64,000 nt of DNA from Phytoseiulus persimilis (Eukaryota > Arthropoda > Arachnida > Mesostigmata > Phytoseiidae), in contig CM075102.1 of assembly GCA_037576195.1 (NCBI GenBank), forward strand, positions 14,938,745 through 15,002,744. The letters run 5' to 3'. Under the pieces are notes generated by a model that saw only the letters and a list, made by a program, of their open reading frames with translations, did no database searches and was not told the origin of the DNA. Each line of letters begins with the position of its first letter. Position 1 is the stretch's first letter. A program made the position numbers and the translations under genes. Positions 21,720 through 32,838 of the stretch are shown one piece after another.

Positions 21720-24260
21720 ACTTTACGTTTGGATGTTTCGATTCGAAAAACAGCAGCTTATGATTATCTCTCGGTTGACCTGAAATGTTTGTTTCCGAGC
21801 GTCAAAACGAGTCCATTATGTACACGAGCAACCTGACACAACGCCACGCGCGTGTCTCCCTGTACTCGCGCCTCAATTGGAATCCTGGCGAGCATGAGTG
21901 GCCATGTTCGGAGGCTGAATCTCGCTTCAGGGAGAGCGCGGAAACCACAAAAACAAGATTTCGGAAAAGCCCTAAGGCCGCTTGAGGATTGGGAGACGGC
22001 CTTACCTTAGAAGAAGCGAATTCTCGATGACGTTCAAGCGTTGCGTAGCGTCTTAGAAAAGCCTTAAGGCGTTCGTCACTCGGAATGGGGTCCGCGCAGA
22101 GTTCAGACGACCCGTGGAAAGAAGAACTAGGGACGTTCTCCCAGAAGTTGAAGCAGTTCGCTGGCGTCCCTGCCAAGCTGAAGATCGTGCTTACTCACTC
22201 CTTGATGTAATCGACACGGATTATGAGCGATATTCAATTCGCCATATTTTGCTTCTCTGCTTACGCGAGCCACCATCCGATCTCTAAAGTTCGTACTGCA
22301 AGACGCCCTTCACCTCTACGGCCAGCCCTCTCCAGAAGGGCCCTTCGATTCGCCCGCGCTGAAACCCCCCCAGGTTCATCATTTTGACAAACCGACCCCG
22401 AGGATATCAAATCCCCATTAGGATTTATCATGGAATCAGTTACTGTCCTCATCTGCGCTGGAAGAGGAATTTTCAGAGCGACAACCGTTCTCTTGCCTCG
22501 ACGAAGCTTCTATGTGCAGAGCAGATGGAGCGCAAGAGCCGCGGAGCCTGGGGCCTAGGGCCTTCATGGCAAGATGGCCACCGTCGCAGAGTGCGCACGC
22601 GTCGCCACTGTAGGGCTCGCAACGACGACCCTTCCACCACGACAACAATCGGTGCCAGTCGGAGAAGAGAGCTCCGAAGCGAGCGAGAGACACCGAGAGG
22701 AAGAGAGACTTCAACTCGAGCGCTAAAGCCGTGGATGCACACGCAATGCGAATCGATACCTAGGGCGATTACCTTGGTGATGTGAATTAGCATCGATTCT
22801 TATCCGGAGAGCAAGAAGGCTGCCTTTCTAATTCATGATGTTTGGAAACCCGAGCTTGAGATGAAAATTTCGTCCAAGCAGCAATAGCTTGGAATCGATC
22901 ACGACCTGGAGGCTGTAGTGGGCGCTCAACCTATTCCACCTTCGAGCCTCCCTCCGTCAGCCGACCCGGTGAGGCTTAGAGTCAAAACATCCTTTTCGAC
23001 ACTTCACCTTCGTTTTCTCAGTTATTTCTACGATCACATTTTTCCCTCTCCTTAGCTCTTCTTCCTTTTCACAACTTCGAATAAGGAGAAGGCTCGACGG
23101 AAAACGAGAACTGTTTCCATTCGCAGTTTGAGTTCATCGTCCATCCCCCACGATTCTCTCTATTCCGGGAACCTCTCCGATGCCTGTTGCTCAGGGTTGG
23201 GGGCATCGTACCGCTATCTCGAGCGCCTGCTCCTGTGAAAGAACTCACATCGTTCACGGAAATTTTGGACAGAAATTCATGTCAAGGGACCGGAGATAAG
23301 TAAGCATAAAACGGGGACCCGAGGTTTGCGGGTTCTCACCGACGACGCCCTCTCACCCAAATCCTCAGAGTGAATCGGATCAACCGCGATTTACTGCAAA
23401 CTCAGCCTCGGTTGCGCGGGATTTCGACCGTCTCTCTCCAGTCCGAACCGCCCGGCGTAATCTCAGCTGATCTTCCAGAACCGAATAGTGTCGAGATTCA
23501 AACACGTCCGCTCGGAGAAACGCTGAGCTTAGCGCCGCCGCAACGCTATTTTCTCACATTGATCACAAGAATCGACGCATAACGCACAGCTGCGAAGGGA
23601 TCGGAGATGGTGTCGAGAATTCGTGATCGAATCCAATGAGTTTCACGGTCGAAGGAGTCCAGGTCATCGATTATCTGTCTGTTCCTCGTACCGACAAGGC
23701 AAATTATTTTCCCGGATTACGAATGCGTGGGAAATCGGGAGTCGGGACAATATTGCGGCTCTCTAGGCATGAAAATTCTGTATTTTTTTTGCCGTTTTCG
23801 AGCGAAAAATCGTAAATAACGAACATCCTGTTCTCGAGATCGGCATCACCGAACCAAGGTGAGATCCAAGGACTCCGAATTAGGTAAGATGGGCAACTTT
23901 CACCGGGGTAGCGAGGGTAGGGATTCTGAGGAAAAACACTCATCGCGCTGAAGAATGGGCTGGGATCCCCAATCTGGATCGGATCCGTCGAGCTTGCACT
24001 CTGATTTTCTCTCTCCACGAGGTACTGCGCCTCGGTATCACTGGAGATACTCCGGCCACCATCGAGAATCAAAATCTTTGCCTTGATTCAGTCATGCTGC
24101 CAGAATTTCGGTAATGCCCAGATTTCCTTGTCGGAATCAATATCGTTCTCATTCCGAATTCGGCTAGCATTTGTAATAAGGGAATGCGATTCACCAAGCC
24201 CTGTAGAACGTCGAGTTGAACACTCGCTGCGACCTGTCAGTAGTGCCATGCCGACCTACT
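21720..24260. other. unassigned sequence upstream of the synaptotagmin start exon
   Basis: This should hold the 5' untranslated region and promoter of the minus-strand synaptotagmin gene. I could not identify a core promoter element with confidence. No other gene is supported. Confidence 0.4.
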
Positions 24261-24270
24261 TCCTCCTGCA

Positions 24271-25107
24271 TCAAGAACCAACGAGGATTTCACTCGATCG
24301 AAGTATCGACTCGGGTCTCCGCTCGAAGATCAAACAGACGAGATGCCAACGACACGCGGACCGAGCTCGACCCCCGCGTTTCTGAAGCTGCTTCACCAGG
24401 CTTGGCCACTTCAACGGGAGACTCGTTCTCTTGAAAGTCCAACAAGCGAGCTTCGTAGACCTGAGTGTTGATTTGCGCAACAGCAACGAATTGCGTCGAG
24501 TCAATTTGATGTCGTGAAACCTCCGACCAGGCTCGTTGCTCAGGGCGCGAAAACATCGGCTCGTATTAATACCTCTGATGCTTCGATGCGAAGTTGACGT
24601 CGATGCAGGCGCACACCCAAATGAGCCGACAACCCGTCGAAATCCGAGGCGCTCCCTGCCAGTCTCGATGACTCGGAGCAAGAATGACGAAGAACTTATG
24701 GATCCGGACACGACGCTAATGCGGTATCCATCGATTCGGCACATGAGATCGGATGACGTTCTGTGAGATCGGTTCACCTGAGCGGCGTGATGTCCGGCAA
24801 CTGAACATCGTCCCCACCACGAGGACATCCACGGGCCCGAAAGTTCGGGCATGCTATGCCGGGCTGACGATTGCCCGAGGCTTCCGGTCGACTCGAGCCA
24901 GTTCAGAGTCTGAAGTTCGCCTGCGTTCTGACGGGATGATCGCAGAACTTGGTTGTTTTCCGCCACGTGATCACCTTCAAAGGCCGGAACCCTCATGTCG
25001 GGAGCCAGATTCCCTCGAGTTGCAGTCCGAGTTTCGCGTAGGTAAACTCCCACTAGCGGCACTGACGACTCTGACAAGGCATTCGGAATACAAGGTTTGC
25101 GGTTCAA
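24271..25107 (-). CDS. unrecognised 278-codon open frame, doubtful
   Basis: This frame, starting with ATG at 25107, is longer than expected by chance at this base composition. It matches no family I know and its composition (Ser, Arg and Leu rich, no obvious domain) is like that of a shadow frame. The overlapping minus-strand frame 24290-24556 (WSEVSRHQIDSTQF, INTQVYEARLLDFQENE) looks more protein-like, so the region could be a decayed element read in two frames. No splice or polyadenylation context was found. Confidence 0.2.
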   Translation of the reverse strand: MNRKPCIPNALSESSVPLVGVYLRETRTATRGNLAPDMRVPAFEGDHVAENNQVLRSSRQNAGELQTLNWLESTGSLGQSSARHSMPELSGPWMSSWWGRCSVAGHHAAQVNRSHRTSSDLMCRIDGYRISVVSGSISSSSFLLRVIETGRERLGFRRVVGSFGCAPASTSTSHRSIRGINTSRCFRALSNEPGRRFHDIKLTRRNSLLLRKSTLRSTKLACWTFKRTSLPLKWPSLVKQLQKRGGRARSACRWHLVCLIFERRPESILRSSEILVGS

Positions 25108-25109
25108 CC

Positions 25110-25860
25110 ACAGTTAGACCTTTGGAAAATGGATAAATTGGCTCAGCTTCTTTGTGGGCCTCTCAAGGCAGCCTAGCAACCGAGCAGGGGCTTCAGGACC
25201 GGAAGAATCTTCAGAAGTCGACTATATACAACGTCCTTGGAACTTGCTGCTCCTCATTCGTCGAAAGAACCATCTGTGACCAAGATGAGAATAATACACC
25301 AGAAAGTCGTACATAATTGAAGCCTCTACCGCTCACCTTAGGACGTGGTGGCAGCAAGTTTTGAATATGATATGGCCATCGTTCGGGGCTCAGTAAACAA
25401 TTCATGAACGGCTTGAGAAGCGGATCCGAGTATCGGTCCCGGACAGTGGGGTCAGATCTTCGTCGGAATCAGCGAACAGGATCGGATCAAGAACACTTGT
25501 GACGAGAGACTGATCGCGCTAATTCCGAGGAACGAAGCTGCGAGCGATAGCGTTCGACCTCTGATGAACGTGGAATAATTTTTGAAATCAGCTAAATAAA
25601 ATATTTACGCTCGTCCGGCTCGCGATTTTCGCACAGCTCTGACACGAGCGGGGAAAATCGAACTCGGGAGAATCTCGAGCATCACTCTCCACAAGGTTAG
25701 TGACTCCTTCGAGAAAGCTGTTTTGCCGAAGTTCTCCGGAGATGAGGCGAACTGGGGTTGTGAGCCGAACATTCGCCGGAAAACAGAGTAAACAGATCGG
25801 AACTCTCACTTTTGACATTGTAGAGCCGTCGAGCTTCCTTCGAGTTCCTACTTGCTCACG
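25110..25860. other. unassigned sequence
   Basis: Short overlapping frames only, no motif. Confidence 0.4.
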
Positions 25861-25871
25861 CGGCAGCTACG

Positions 25872-26180
25872 GAGGCCGTGGGCGGGAGCAAGCTTGTCAA
25901 GAATTTCAAGTACCTTGGAGTCAGACTGAGATCACAAACGACATGTGATGCGCGTGTGGCCTTGTCGGCTCCCGAACAAGATCTAGGCAAGGGAAAAATG
26001 AGGTTTCCTCAAAGAGGACAGCTCGTCGATATGCTATGCGTACATCGAACACGGTACTCGAGGAGGTACATGACTGTATATGTACTGGCGAGCACTTCTG
26101 TACCGGCAAGTATTGGTTTCGATAGAGTCGAATATCGCAGGAACAATTTCAGGAAGGGAACAGGACTTCGGATCCGCGGG
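25872..26180 (+). pseudogene. LINE-type reverse transcriptase C-terminal fragment
   Basis: The frame reads GGSKLVKNFKYLGVRLRSQT, the KYLGV signature just after the palm/thumb region of non-LTR reverse transcriptases. About 60 residues later comes FDRVEYRRNNFRKGTGL, resembling the downstream block usually seen as VEYRFLRKVLGL. Between and beyond these the match fades. No catalytic YADD-type motif, endonuclease or poly-A tail accompanies it, so it is a short, dead fragment. Confidence 0.4.
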
Positions 26181-26419
26181 GGAGAGGAATTCGGATCACT
26201 GAGTGTGTTTGTCATTGGTATCATGTTGGGGGGACGGTCATCGTGGGATTCGAAACCGGATGCTGCCCACGTTCCTCTCAAGCAGCCGTGTGAACCGTTT
26301 CCCCATATATTCAGCCGAGTCACTCTGACACATAGCAGCAACGAACTGTATGGAAAATCAAACAATGGACTGATGTAGCGCTCTCCAACTTTGTTTCCAA
26401 GGCAGCAACAGCCCTGCAC

Positions 26420-29400
26420 ACAGAATCGGAGCGACTTTCCGATTCTTATTCATCACAGCCAACATCGGAGCCTCGTATAAAGTCTGTTTCGTAGCTCGCA
26501 AAATATTGCAATGAGTGAGTTACTGAGGGACATTTCACATTCGATCGAACTTGCTGCGTTCTGTGGATCGGTCATGATCGAGAACATCACGGGAAGCCGG
26601 TGGCCATGACGATAACCATATATGTCGGAGGAGTTCCTTTTTATGATTATCCGGCAAAATCCGTACCATGGAAAACTCCTTGACTGGATGTCCGATGTAT
26701 TTTCTCACTCTGCCAGCATGCAGTCTCATCGAGGAAATTTACGGGTCTGTGGTCCAATTTGGTGGAGTTTCCACATCGCCACTCCATGCCACACCTTTTG
26801 CTTCAACCTTCCAGTCAAGCTGCTCACGCCAGCCCATAGCTCCTTGTTAGCGGACCGTAAGGCACCGAGGCCCCAAGAGAGCTCATATGCGAACCTCAGA
26901 AAATGGGAAATCTCTGAGATAACAAAGCCTCAGTGCAAGTTCTGCAACATAGGTTTGCCGGTAACAATCCGACGAGTAAGAATCTTACGATCCACTAATA
27001 GAATAGGACACAACGACTACTCTTCAATGGAAAGTAACCACGTGTGTTCTTCACGTATTCTTCCGAACCAGAAGCAAGCAGGCAACCTGCTGGCAAGGGC
27101 TCGCTGAGTCATTCGATTTTATGAGCCAGACTGCGGAACAAAGTCGAAGCGCGAGCCAGACGATAACCGTTTTCGAGTCTCACCGAGATAACCTCGCCGA
27201 CGATGCATTTCAGAGATTCAATCTCGCAACCTCGTCTCGGGCGGGGGGAGAACGTGCTTTAAAGACCTCCGCGTGGCGGTACACTGACAGCCGCTGACCA
27301 GCCAGGAGCGAGGAGGTTTGTGTAGTCTTTTGCCTACGGCGGCGACGAACACGGCCAGACGGATATCCGTCAACGACTTGATCATTCCATTATATACTCA
27401 AAACCCTGCAGGTGCCAGCAATTTGTTTCCGAAGGTATAGCAGTTTTTTTTTCGCAAGTTACTTTATCGTCCACCTGTCAAGGTAAGTTTTGCATCGACA
27501 TCGGGAAGAAACTTACCCTCGGGATATCTCTGATTCTCTCACTTCTCTCGCGGACTTCCTTGTTGACAAAACTCCTCCGAGCTGTACGACACATCTCTGT
27601 GCTGTCGTCAAATTCCCCGGTTCTGAGGCGACTGTTCTGTGATGAATCGAATTGCCTTTTGTGTGACAACTGTTTTCGAATTCTCCTTGCTCACATCCCG
27701 TCATGTATCTCCAGTCCAAGTCTCAACGGAGATGTCGGCCTGAAATTCTATTTGGACTCCCGAAGTTCCTCGAAACTTTCGAGCGGAGACTTTGTCGCCG
27801 ATTTCGTCGAATGTTTCCGTTTGGACCAACCCTCGAATGAGACTTTCCCTATCTGTCTAAAATTGTGGTTTTTCCCTGACTGCGGAAGAATCGCTCGAAA
27901 TTTGGAGTTAGAAGGGAACTTGTAAACACAATCTTATTCGCACAGAAAACTCCTGGTTTATAGCCATCATTCGCTCGGCCTTGTGTCGCTAGCTGATGTC
28001 ATGGAAGCGCTCCAATCGCTAAGCGCATCCACCCCGACAGCCAAGTTTCCTTGCCAAAGAACACTTGGAATTGCTTGCGATCGAACTTGCTCTATCAAAC
28101 GCCTGATCTCTGGAATTGTCACGCCGTACTTGGCCCCGGGGGTCAGTCGCCATTTGCAAGAGCGTAGTGTAAGCAATACACGCCAACATCGCCATGTCTA
28201 CAGCTTGTCGCTCTTCCAGGACTGGTATTCAGATCTGCTAGCAGTAACGACAACTCAGAACCACGTATCAGTTTTTCTTCACTCCAGAATGCCACGAAGC
28301 GGAGCATCAGGAAATAGGATGGAAGAGCCGAACTCAATCGGCCGGGGAACTCCGTTTGTGGTTGTGATTCATGAGCTGCTAGAAAATACCACGGACGCTG
28401 TGCCGTTTGCGCTCGATGAGCGATTCACTCATCCCGGCTAATATTGCTTCGCGGATGATGCAGCAGGGCTAGAGTTCTCGTATTCGAAAACGATCACATT
28501 GAATGCCTCTCGGGACCACAAATTTCTCCATGATGTAATCCAGGTTTAGACCCGACACATACCCTGCAGGCTCGAATTCCCTTTTGCCGATCCAACGCGG
28601 AATGACAACCGATTCGACAGTCGATGACGGGTCCTCAAGGCCAGGCTTCATTAGTATTACTGGAGCGAAAGTTTGCACCGTTGGCGGAGGTTGTTCCCAA
28701 CCGCGCAAAGAAGCATTTTTCTTGACAGCGAATGAGGGCTGATGAATCTTCTTCCGACGTTCTGGAAACGCCACGAAGACTTACGTCCTGCAGCGGCGAG
28801 GACACCGGATTCCGCGCTTCGGAGTACCAGATCTACTTCACGAATCCTCAAGGATCGCGCTCTTTCGGTTACTGTTATGTCGGTGCCGTTTCCGTCCCGA
28901 GATAATAATATGTTCGCCGCAGAGTCTTCCAGCGATGGAGAAACTTGAAGCCGTCTCTGATTACGCGACTCGAGCTCTGAAGTGAACCACGGCAGCTGAG
29001 TGGGTGGGTTTCCTTCAGCTAATCAGGAATGTAGGTCGAGAACCAGGGAATCTGCATTTCATAAAGCACCTCTGCCGCAGGCGCCATCAACGAGAAAACA
29101 ACTTCGGGCCGCGAATGATTGCGTTCGCTTCAAAGTTCTATCTTGCGGTTCTGAGGCAAGCTCAGAAGCTTTCGGCTGCCTATGTAGAAGATCGAACACT
29201 GTGGAGACTCACAGGCTGTCTTCTGCATGATCTTGTCGTCCACGCCGGGGTTGTTGCCGACTGAAGGAGTCAGTTTAATAGCTTCGAAAACGACGACGGG
29301 GCGTCGTTATGCAACTCTCATTACAAACCATACAGAGACAGGCGGACGAAACAACATAATCGAATACTCTGCCAACATTGAGCTAGAGTGCACCATTGCG

Positions 29401-30550
29401 TTATGAAACGCCTGGAGGGCAAGAGAGCTCAGTAGATTGACGTGTCTTATCAGCCCCCCGTGATTGCCTTCCGGGGTCGCGAGTGTCGGCTCGTTCCCGC
29501 CGCGAAATACAGCCGAACTCCCGCTTACGGGCTCCGTTGGCAGGTACCATCGAGTGGAGCGCGCCTCTCTCTTCGAGGTGAATGATCCATGGTGTCTGCC
29601 AAGCTGAGTCAAAATTTCGACCGGCGTTCGACAGGAGCCCACGAATGGCCGCTATTTTTCGTGGATAGCGAGCAGCGTATTCTGCCGTTTTTGGTTTTCG
29701 GTATTCGAAGCGATGGAGGGACGAAGTTCTATGTTTCCGCGTTTGCGATCGAATCAGTATGTATTACGATACGGGCGCTCATCAATTGTACATTAATATT
29801 TAGCCAGAAGGGCTCTGGCTCCTGAACTGAAAAGTTGCTCGGATTCGCAACACCCAGACTCGACAGAGAATTCCGGCTCCGAAAAAATTATTCCAGTCAC
29901 CTCCAGGAATCGGACATACGACGCCCATCATTCCCCACCGTTGTGAATCTCACTGACCGCTCACTGGATGTCACCATTGCCACTGAGCGTTGTCTCCGCT
30001 CGGATGCGGCGTGACGGCTTGAGCTGGGTGTTTTGTAAATGTCCGGATTCTTTTCACTCAAGAACACAGACGCGATTAGTTCGAAAGAGGACTTCCACCG
30101 TTGAACTGGGGAGGAAACATATTTGGGCAATGTTGCTGGGAGAAGCCAGCTCATTCCTGCTATGGGAGAAGTATCGATCTTCGAATGGCCCGAAAAAAAT
30201 GGCCAAATTACGACAACCTCAAACGTGTCGATGAGGGCGACAAGGAGGTGCGAAAGGTCGGGCCGTGCCGCGAGCCTCATCGTTTCAGGAGTCCCTTGCA
30301 GAATCGATACGCCAAGAGCCCGACAATGTCATCGTCACTCGGGGATTTTCGAAGATAACCCACGCGTCAGTTGCAGAAATAGGAAAACCGTGTGCTTAAC
30401 CTGGTTTATCGGGGGTCTGATCGCCATTCTGGATAAACTCACCGAATGAATCACCACGCCAGCTTATATGGGATGAGATTCGGATTGACTTCGAGCCATC
30501 GGAGGAAGGCACCGTTTGTTGGCGAACTAGGCCATCCAATTAAACTTTGC
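26420..30550. other. unassigned sequence upstream of BPNT1
   Basis: No recognisable gene. Plus-strand frames at 26622-27107 (161 codons), 27560-27925 and 27983-28441, and minus-strand frames at 28469-28774 and 29307-29642, have no known motif. The minus frame at 28469-28774 has a protein-like composition (IPRWIGKREFEPAGYVSGL) and could be a transposon remnant, but I cannot place it in a family. Confidence 0.35.
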
Positions 30551-30564
30551 AGGGTCCTCCAGAA

Positions 30565-32402
30565 ATGTCTGTCCTCCTACGAGCAGTGGCTAACGCTGTT
30601 GCCTCAGTTGATCGCGCGGGAAGAATCGTTAAGGTGATCGAAGGACATGTCTCAATCGATGAAAAATCCCCATTCAAACCTCCGACTCGCTAACTCCGAT
30701 TCCAACTTCATAGGAGGTCCTACACTCTGGGTCGTTGGGAATCGTCGATAAGGCACAGGATGACCTGCAGACAGAAGCGGATCGCAGCGCCCAGAAGTGC
30801 ATCGTGACCTCGCTCAGCAGAAGCTTCCCGAAAATGAAAATAATCGGGGAGGAAGGGTCAGTGTTTCCTTGTCCTCTCCGTCGACCTGACGATCCTTACG
30901 AGTGTAGGCGATGAACTCTAAATCAGAATCTTATGATCACCAGTGAACAGGAGGGGATGACGGCCAAGGACGATTGGATAGTGAAAGATTTCGATGCTGC
31001 GGTGCTGAAGGAGTCGCTGCCGTCTGACCTCGCAGGTGAGAACGTATTGAGAACTGGATCTCTGCGTCGGGCTCCACATCTAGCCTTGCCTCGGGAAAGC
31101 AATATTCCTTTTTCGAGAGACAGCATCAAATATTCTCGTTGCTCTCAAAGAAAGCGTTTCCTCCCATAATGGCGATCCCAGAGCCGAGAGCTCCTCGATA
31201 TTGTATGTGCGGTGAACGGGAAAAGTCACCGACGATGATTTGAGATGGGCCGTCCATCCGGCGATGAGAGAGTGCTCGTTTGCGTTCCAATATGTTCTAG
31301 AGAACCAACGGATAAAATTCTCTGGTAAGGCTTCCGAGAAAACTTACGTAAGTTTTCCGGGTGTCGCCCTGAATGGTCCTCCGCTGACTCCTTTGCCGGA
31401 ACCGCCCCGAAATTAACCTCGCGTGCTGTCGGCTTGATCTTCCGAAATGGATCCTTCCCACAAGCATGACCTCATCAAACTTGTTCGTCAGCTCGAATCC
31501 CACGGAAGGGATGTTTCAGTCCAATGAGAGAGTTGTTATCGCTACGGCTAAGAAGCTCTCTCCGCAGGCGTAGAAGAAAAGGACATTGTGTGCTGGGTTG
31601 ACCCTCTCGACGGGACAAAGGAGTACACGCAAGGTCTTTTGGACCACGTCACGGTTCTCGTGGGTTTTGCCGTTGGCGGCAAAGCTGTTGCTGGAGTTGT
31701 ACATCAACCGTTCTACGATTACAAGAAGCAAGCCGATCCTTTCAAGCAGGGCAGGACTATGTGGGGTGAGGATTCGATCGACGGGAGGCCTACGGCTCCC
31801 GTATTGGCACCAATATCCTTCACGTCGACTCGCCAATGAGCTGGATCGATACTCGGGAGAAGCGACGATGATTGAGGATAATAGTTGTTTGTCGTAGGCA
31901 TCGTTGGCCTCGGAGTTCGTGGAATCACTCCGTCCGTGCCGGCTGACGGGAAGATAATCACCACAACGAGATCGCATTCATCGCCTACGATCAGCGCTTG
32001 CATTGAGGCTATGAAACCGACTGAAGTGATCAGAGTCGGCGGGGCGGGGCACAAGGTGAACAACTCTCGACGATCACGAGCTTTCTAGTGTTTTTTTGCT
32101 CCTCCGGTCTCACGCTCCTCCATTCATAGGTGTTACTGTTGATCGAAGGTCAAGCGCACGCTTACGTTTTCCCTTCGCCCGGCTGTAAGAAATGGGACAC
32201 CTGCGCCCCCGAAGCTCTCCTCGAGGCAGCTGGTGGCGCCCTGACGGACATCCACGGCAGCAAAATCCTCTACCACGCAGACGTCGATCATCCCAACTGG
32301 GGTGGAGTTCTTGCCACCTGCAGGGCTGATCTGCTGCCGCAGTATCTGAAGGACGTTCCTGAAAACGTTCGTGACGTACTCCCGGTACTGGGCAAGCTCT
32401 GA
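30565..32402 (+). CDS. BPNT1: 3'(2'),5'-bisphosphate nucleotidase 1 (six exons)
   Basis: Exons 30565-30633, 30714-30856, 30944-31035, 31568-31765, 31898-32055 and 32130-32402 join with matching phases and GT-AG introns to give 310 residues, the normal family length. The enzyme removes the 3'-phosphate from adenosine 3',5'-bisphosphate (PAP), the by-product of sulfotransferases, and also dephosphorylates some inositol phosphates. It is cytosolic, magnesium-dependent and lithium-sensitive. The signature of this phosphatase superfamily is complete: the metal-binding Glu pair in [37 protein letters not shown] and the second metal motif [10 protein letters not shown]. No frame is broken, so the gene looks functional. 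The start at 30565 gives the expected short N-terminal helix before IVK. Exon 2 resumes with [20 protein letters not shown]. Confidence 0.95.
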
Positions 32403-32500
32403 GGAAGGGTCGGAAATTCCGACGCGGAATCGTTGAAAAGTCGACCGAACTGGACCCGCTTCCGACAACTGAATTCGAGGCGTGAGGTGCATTTTGTCCA

Positions 32501-32506
32501 AATAAA
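32501..32506 (+). terminator. polyadenylation signal AATAAA for BPNT1
   Basis: A canonical AATAAA lies about 100 bases after the BPNT1 stop codon, giving a short 3' untranslated region. Confidence 0.7.
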
Positions 32507-32553
32507 TCTGTCAAGGAAACTCGCTCGTCAACTGTTTCGGTGTTCAAGGGTGG

Positions 32554-32559
32554 TTTATT
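32554..32559 (-). terminator. polyadenylation signal AATAAA for the convergent minus-strand gene
   Basis: TTTATT on the plus strand reads AATAAA on the minus strand, about 280 bases beyond the stop of the 741-codon frame. With the BPNT1 signal 50 bases away, the two genes appear to end tail to tail with almost no spacer. Confidence 0.5.
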
Positions 32560-32838
32560 TATAACGGTAGGTTCCATGACCGATATTTAAGATACGTTAG
32601 AACCGACCCCAGTCTTGATGAACGCTTCTGGCGTGCATGCTTCACAAAACTCCCGTCGGGGAGGGGGCGGTTCCCGATTTCACCTCTAGGGTCTTAAGTC
32701 AAGTCAATATTCAAAATTACGATCGCAGTCGCACGGGTACAAATCCCTCACAGGTTTCAAGTCATGTTTCGTCATACAAAAGTCTTAAGTCAAAATCTGA
32801 ATGTGGGTCGGAGCGCGGCATTTTTGAACCAATTTCCA

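Noticed and set aside
31586-31977. Frames of 103 and 153 codons on both strands within BPNT1
   Set aside because: Shadows of BPNT1 exon 4 and its introns; only the frame with [14 protein letters not shown] has family motifs.
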